Assembly: GCA_013314865.1 (NCBI GenBank)
Contig: JABUEV010000072.1
Coordinates: 1 to 8,877 of the forward strand
Reading direction: 5' to 3'
DNA from: Bacteroidales bacterium
GTDB taxonomy: Bacteria > Bacteroidota > Bacteroidia > Bacteroidales > VadinHA17
DNA: 8,877 bases
The translations under genes were made by a program, and so were the position numbers. Shown here one piece after another: positions 6,944 to 8,877 of this stretch. Positions within the stretch are counted from its first letter, which is position 1. Each line of letters opens with the position of its first letter. Below the pieces are notes generated by a model. That model saw only the letters and a list, made by a program, of their open reading frames with translations, ran no database searches and had not been told where the DNA came from.

Positions 6944-6973
6944 CTCTGTGCCCTGCGCCCTGAGCCCTGAGCC
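6944..6973. repeat. Second four-helix-bundle unit, proximal arm (7-bp repeats)
   Basis: Heptamers GCCCTGC (6950), GCCCTGA (6957) and GCCCTGA (6964) followed by GCC, preceded by CTCTGT. GCCCTGA is the reverse complement of TCAGGGC, the unit repeated at 6459-6484. The array lies 30 bp upstream of the four-helix-bundle ATG and 18 bp after the wza-like stop. Confidence 0.9.
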
Positions 6974-6991
6974 TTAAACCCGGACAATTAA

Positions 6992-7777
6992 TTACTTTCC
7001 AATATAATTAATCAGCAGCAGCGTCGTGGTAAATACCGATGCAATGGCTGAAACAACTGCAGTGAATGTCGGGAAGTTGAGATTGAAGATTTTTCTTGTT
7101 TCGGGTTCGACTATGACGACATCATTTGGAAGAAGAAAATATGCTTCATGTGAAAGAATTGCCTTGTCCTGGAGATTGAGCCTGTAGGTTTTTGTACCTC
7201 CTTCCACCGGCCGAACCACAAGGAGGTTATCGCGCCGGCCGTAGTCACTGACGCCGCCCGCCTGACCAATCGCCTCAAGCACTGTAAGATAATTGCTGTA
7301 ATTTATGTAGGTACCGGGAGATCTAACCTCACCTATGACAGTGAACTTGAAGCTCAATAGTTTGCATTCGACAACAGCATTATTGTAACTCTTGTCAAAT
7401 TCCTGCTGAAGCATCTCCCTCACTTCATCGAGGGTTTTTCCTTCAACATGCACTTTCCCGAGCACTGGAATAATGATGTCCCCGTCTTTATTAACGTTAT
7501 AGCCCCAGAGGTAGCCGCCTCCGGTTGTCTGCATTGAGGCTGAGCCGAATCCACTGCCGCTTGTTCCAAGGTAATCGGTTATCATGCCATCGGCATCCAT
7601 GGCTTTAAGGGTAATATGAAGAACATCCCGGTTCTGTATTTTGTACTCCGGGATAGTCATGGTGAAAAATCCCTCTGCACTCGGCTCGGGCAGGTTGTTA
7701 AGATAGGCGAGTTTCTTTTGAGAAGTGCAGGAACTTAAAATTAAAACTAATATGAGAGGAAATTGGAGGTTTTTCAT
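6992..7777 (-). CDS. Wza-like outer-membrane polysaccharide export lipoprotein
   Basis: A 261-residue lipoprotein started at the ATG at 7777. A TTG at 7786 would add only MSI and would weaken the signal peptide. The N-terminus MKNLQFPLILVLILSSC has a lipobox with Cys17 as the predicted lipidated residue. A polysaccharide-export (Poly_export) domain follows, with YKIQNRDVLHITL (45-57) and DGDIIIPVLGKVHVEGKT (98-115). An SLBB domain covers about 145-190 (FTVIGEVRSPGTY, then AIGQAGGVSDYGRRDNLLVV). A hydrophobic C-terminal helix at about 236-257 matches the outer-membrane-spanning helix of Wza-type channels. It should form the outer-membrane exit for the glycan and contact the co-polymerase periplasmic domain. 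It is shorter than E. coli Wza, as is usual for Bacteroidota. It is the first export gene transcribed. The call is firm. Confidence 0.94.
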   Translation of the reverse strand: MKNLQFPLILVLILSSCTSQKKLAYLNNLPEPSAEGFFTMTIPEYKIQNRDVLHITLKAMDADGMITDYLGTSGSGFGSASMQTTGGGYLWGYNVNKDGDIIIPVLGKVHVEGKTLDEVREMLQQEFDKSYNNAVVECKLLSFKFTVIGEVRSPGTYINYSNYLTVLEAIGQAGGVSDYGRRDNLLVVRPVEGGTKTYRLNLQDKAILSHEAYFLLPNDVVIVEPETRKIFNLNFPTFTAVVSAIASVFTTTLLLINYIGK

Positions 7778-7786
7778 GATTGACAA

Positions 7787-7822
7787 GGTAAAAGTAAAAA
7801 GGTAAAAGTAAAAAGTAATAAT
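7787..7822. repeat. First four-helix-bundle unit, distal arm (7-bp A-rich repeats)
   Basis: GGTAAAAGTAAAAA occurs twice in tandem (7787-7800, 7801-7814), followed by GTAATAATT. As heptamers these are GGTAAAA or GTAAAAA units, the reverse complement of the TTTTTAC array at 8199-8247. The arm ends 9 bp from the wza-like ATG. Confidence 0.88.
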
Positions 7823-7832
7823 TAAATACTAT

Positions 7833-8177
7833 TCAGGCTCTGGATTTAATCAGTATTGATGCAAGAATTTTACCCAATTCCTCACATTCTGCACATAGAT
7901 TCTTAATATTTACAGTATTCGGTTCCACTTCGCAAATAATTCTTAACCAATAATCTGATTCTCTCAGCTCCTTCAAGCTTATTCCAACTTTGTTTATAAA
8001 ATCAGCTTTTGAAACCGCTGCCTGAGATTCCTGGTAGTTTGCTCCGGCAGAAGTTGCTGATTTTGATAATTGATATTTTATTACTTCAAGTTCGTTTCTT
8101 TTTTTGAGAGTACCTAACATTTTCAAAACATTGACTGAAAATCGAAATAGTCTCTCAGATAAATCATTCTCTTTCAT
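7833..8177 (-). CDS. Four-helix-bundle protein, second subfamily
   Basis: A 114-residue helical protein from the ATG at 8177. Diagnostic stretches are LSERLFRFSVNVLKML (6-21), QLSKSATSAGANYQESQAA (36-54) and KADFINKVGISLKELRESDYWLRI (57-80). These mark the subfamily with SAxSAGANYxEAQxAxSKxDF, distinct from the QLRxxAxSIxxNIAEG type in the same locus. No signal, membrane segment or catalytic motif is visible. It is the first ORF after the candidate operon promoter and precedes the wza-like gene, but it lies wholly inside an inverted-repeat unit, so it is more likely a passenger than an export component. Function is unknown in the family. It is moderately AT-rich like its flanking repeats. Confidence 0.88.
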   Translation of the reverse strand: MKENDLSERLFRFSVNVLKMLGTLKKRNELEVIKYQLSKSATSAGANYQESQAAVSKADFINKVGISLKELRESDYWLRIICEVEPNTVNIKNLCAECEELGKILASILIKSRA

Positions 8178-8198
8178 CCAATTACAATATAATCCCTT

Positions 8199-8247
8199 TT
8201 TTTACTTTTAACTTTTAACTTTTTACTTTTTACTTTTTACTTTTTAC
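8199..8247. repeat. First four-helix-bundle unit, proximal arm (7 x 7-bp repeat)
   Basis: Seven consecutive heptamers: TTTTTAC, TTTTAAC twice, then TTTTTAC four times. Transcribed leftward this gives (GTAAAAA)n upstream of the four-helix-bundle ATG. It is inverted relative to the arm at 7787-7822. Confidence 0.95.
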
Positions 8248-8259
8248 TTGCCTATCAGG

Positions 8260-8270
8260 ACGCTTCCGCC
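8260..8270 (-). promoter_or_regulatory. ops-like element in the leader
   Basis: The coding strand reads GGCGGAAGCGT. This matches the ops core GGCGGTAGCGT, found in enterobacterial polysaccharide leaders and recognised by RfaH, at 10 of 11 positions. The GC...GC pair that forms the small non-template hairpin is kept. It lies about 20-30 nt downstream of the start expected from the -7 box at 8299-8306. Bacteroidota use other NusG paralogs (UpxY type) in capsule loci, and I know of no established ops site there, so this may be coincidence. Confidence 0.3.
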
Positions 8271-8298
8271 GGGTCAGTCACATACTTTAATGGACCAA

Positions 8299-8306
8299 CA
8301 AACTTA
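8299..8306 (-). promoter_or_regulatory. Candidate Bacteroidota -7 promoter box for the export operon
   Basis: The coding strand reads TAAGTTTG, a full match to the TAnnTTTG -7 consensus of the primary sigma factor in Bacteroidota. No clear TTTG is found at the -33 position, where the DNA is instead a CCGGCA hairpin. It lies between the regulator stop (8355) and the first repeat array, the expected place for the promoter of the export operon. Confidence 0.4.
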
Positions 8307-8322
8307 TAAATCCGGACAGTAA

Positions 8323-8337
8323 CCGGCATTTTGCCGG
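8323..8337. terminator. Short perfect hairpin after the regulator gene
   Basis: CCGGCA (8323-8328), a TTT loop, and TGCCGG (8332-8337) form a perfect 6-bp GC-rich stem 17 bp after the regulator stop. No T-run follows on the minus strand, so intrinsic termination would be weak. It could instead be an operator palindrome, given that it sits where the -33 element of the candidate promoter should be. Confidence 0.25.
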
Positions 8338-8354
8338 CATTAATTCTTTATTGA

Positions 8355-8877
8355 CTAACTGCCTTCTTCCTTATCCGGCATATTATCTCTCCCGTTCCAC
8401 AGAAGCAGTAGGTCTGCAGGTTCAAAGAACCGCAGGTAATCGTCTGCTTCTTCCGGTTCAAGGACTATATAACTCACTTTCCTTCCAACCATGGCCTCTG
8501 CCTGCACAACCTTGCGCGCAAGATACTCCCTGTCGAGCCTGTCGCCCACCAGTATCAGCTCAATAACCTGACTGTCTCGTCCATGGGCAAAATCACCTGT
8601 CAGGTATACAGCCGACAGATTTCCCAGACGGTGAATTACCTTATCAATCACCCTGTCGATGCCAGTTTCCTTCAGTATGATATTGTGAATATCCCTGTAT
8701 AGCGGGTGCCGTGAATTTGCCTGGTAGAGTTTCTTATTCCCGTCACGCAGTGAATTAAGCAGTCCGGCTTCTTCAAACCGGTTTAACTCAACACGTATGG
8801 CATTTGATGATTCCCCGAATTCTGATTCCAGTCCGCGCAGGTGGGCTTTTGTATTGCTGTTGAGGAAAAACTTCTTC
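8355..8877 (-). CDS. Winged-helix regulator with degenerate nucleotidyltransferase-like domain, N-terminus cut by window end
   Basis: The frame is open from the window edge to a TAG at 8355-8357, giving 173 residues with the start outside. A GTG at 8651 is internal, because the frame continues upstream with clear homology. The N-terminal visible part, LRGLESEFGESSNAIRVELNRFEEAGLLNSLRDGNKKLYQAN (13-54), is an ArsR-like winged helix. It is followed by HPLYRDIHNIIL (57-68) and a nucleotidyltransferase-fold segment VYLTGDFAHGRDSQVIELILVGD (90-112). The usual GSxAxG...SDxDL acidic pair is reduced to Asp101 and Glu106, so catalysis is doubtful. This architecture is frequent just upstream of polysaccharide loci in Bacteroidota, and a regulatory role for the operon is plausible. 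Its DNA has the higher G+C of the export genes. No other gene is visible upstream of it. Confidence 0.85.
   Translation of the reverse strand, partial: KKFFLNSNTKAHLRGLESEFGESSNAIRVELNRFEEAGLLNSLRDGNKKLYQANSRHPLYRDIHNIILKETGIDRVIDKVIHRLGNLSAVYLTGDFAHGRDSQVIELILVGDRLDREYLARKVVQAEAMVGRKVSYIVLEPEEADDYLRFFEPADLLLLWNGRDNMPDKEEGS

Larger units (their letters stand above)
6434..6973. mobile_element. Inverted-repeat-bounded unit carrying a four-helix-bundle gene (second unit)
   Basis: About 540 bp filling the gap between the wza-like stop (6992) and the co-polymerase ATG (6432). Inverted arrays of a 7-bp GGGCTCA-type repeat bound a single small ORF. In 23S rRNA intervening sequences the same protein family sits in the same position between complementary ends. 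Mobility is inferred; no transposase or integrase is present. Confidence 0.5.
7787..8247. mobile_element. Inverted-repeat-bounded unit carrying a four-helix-bundle gene (first unit)
   Basis: About 461 bp between the leader and the wza-like gene. One small ORF is bounded by (TTTTTAC)n on the upstream side and its inverted form on the downstream side. The architecture equals that of the units at 6434-6973 and 2574-3049, but the repeat sequence is unrelated. It is a candidate intervening-sequence-like element; mobility is inferred. Confidence 0.5.

Noticed and set aside
7778..7786. TTG start for the wza-like gene
   Set aside because: The ATG at 7777 directly begins a good lipoprotein signal peptide; the extension adds nothing recognisable.
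6557..8177. Diversity-generating retroelement, because the four-helix-bundle fold resembles Avd
   Set aside because: There is no reverse transcriptase and no template/variable repeat pair with A-directed mismatches. Both proteins match the stand-alone IVP-type subfamilies better.
8355..8651. A complete 98-residue protein starting at GTG 8651
   Set aside because: The same frame continues without a stop to the window edge and encodes a clear winged-helix domain, so this is the C-terminal part of a longer protein.

Overview
The window looks like part of the chromosome of a Bacteroidota bacterium, probably Bacteroidales-like. The reasons are the gene families present, start codons with no Shine-Dalgarno sequence, and one TAnnTTTG-type -7 box. 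All genes lie on the minus strand, so the locus reads from high to low coordinates.

In transcription order: (1) the C-terminal part of a winged-helix/nucleotidyltransferase-fold regulator (8355 to the window end); (2) a leader with a candidate -7 box and an ops-like motif (about 8250-8306); (3) a four-helix-bundle (23S rRNA IVP family) gene; (4) a Wza-like outer-membrane polysaccharide export lipoprotein; (5) a second four-helix-bundle gene; (6) a Wzc-like co-polymerase fused to a BY-kinase with a tyrosine-rich tail; (7) a repeat hairpin with no gene; (8) a Wzm/TagG-type ABC-2 permease; (9) a GxxExxY-family gene; (10) a Wzt/TagH-type ATPase with a C-terminal cargo domain; (11) two FkbM-family methyltransferases, the second cut by the window start. 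Together this is a cell-surface polysaccharide (capsule, O-antigen or exopolysaccharide) export locus. The conserved transport genes come first and the variable glycan-modifying genes follow.

The most notable structure is not the exporter. Every junction between the four export genes, and the leader before the first, is filled by a unit whose two ends are inverted arrays of short tandem repeats. Three units enclose one small ORF of a family known for stand-alone or rRNA-intervening-sequence genes. The fourth encloses only a 17-nt loop. Each unit has its own repeat sequence: about 7 bp (TTTTTAC; TCAGGGC) or about 10 bp (CACGGAGTAN; GATGCGAATT). The arms reach to within 1 to 17 bp of the next export gene's start codon, and one arm supplies the permease stop codon. 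They resemble 23S rRNA intervening sequences (small ORF in the loop of a long stem), but sit between protein-coding genes. The ATPase-to-FkbM junctions have no such unit (15 and 13 bp gaps).

A second large-scale signal is a sharp drop in G+C inside the ATPase gene near 1830-1930. The 5' part and everything upstream run near 45-60% in the lines I counted. The 3' part and both methyltransferases run about 20-35%. This suggests the cargo-specific end of the locus was exchanged by recombination within the conserved ATPase domain.
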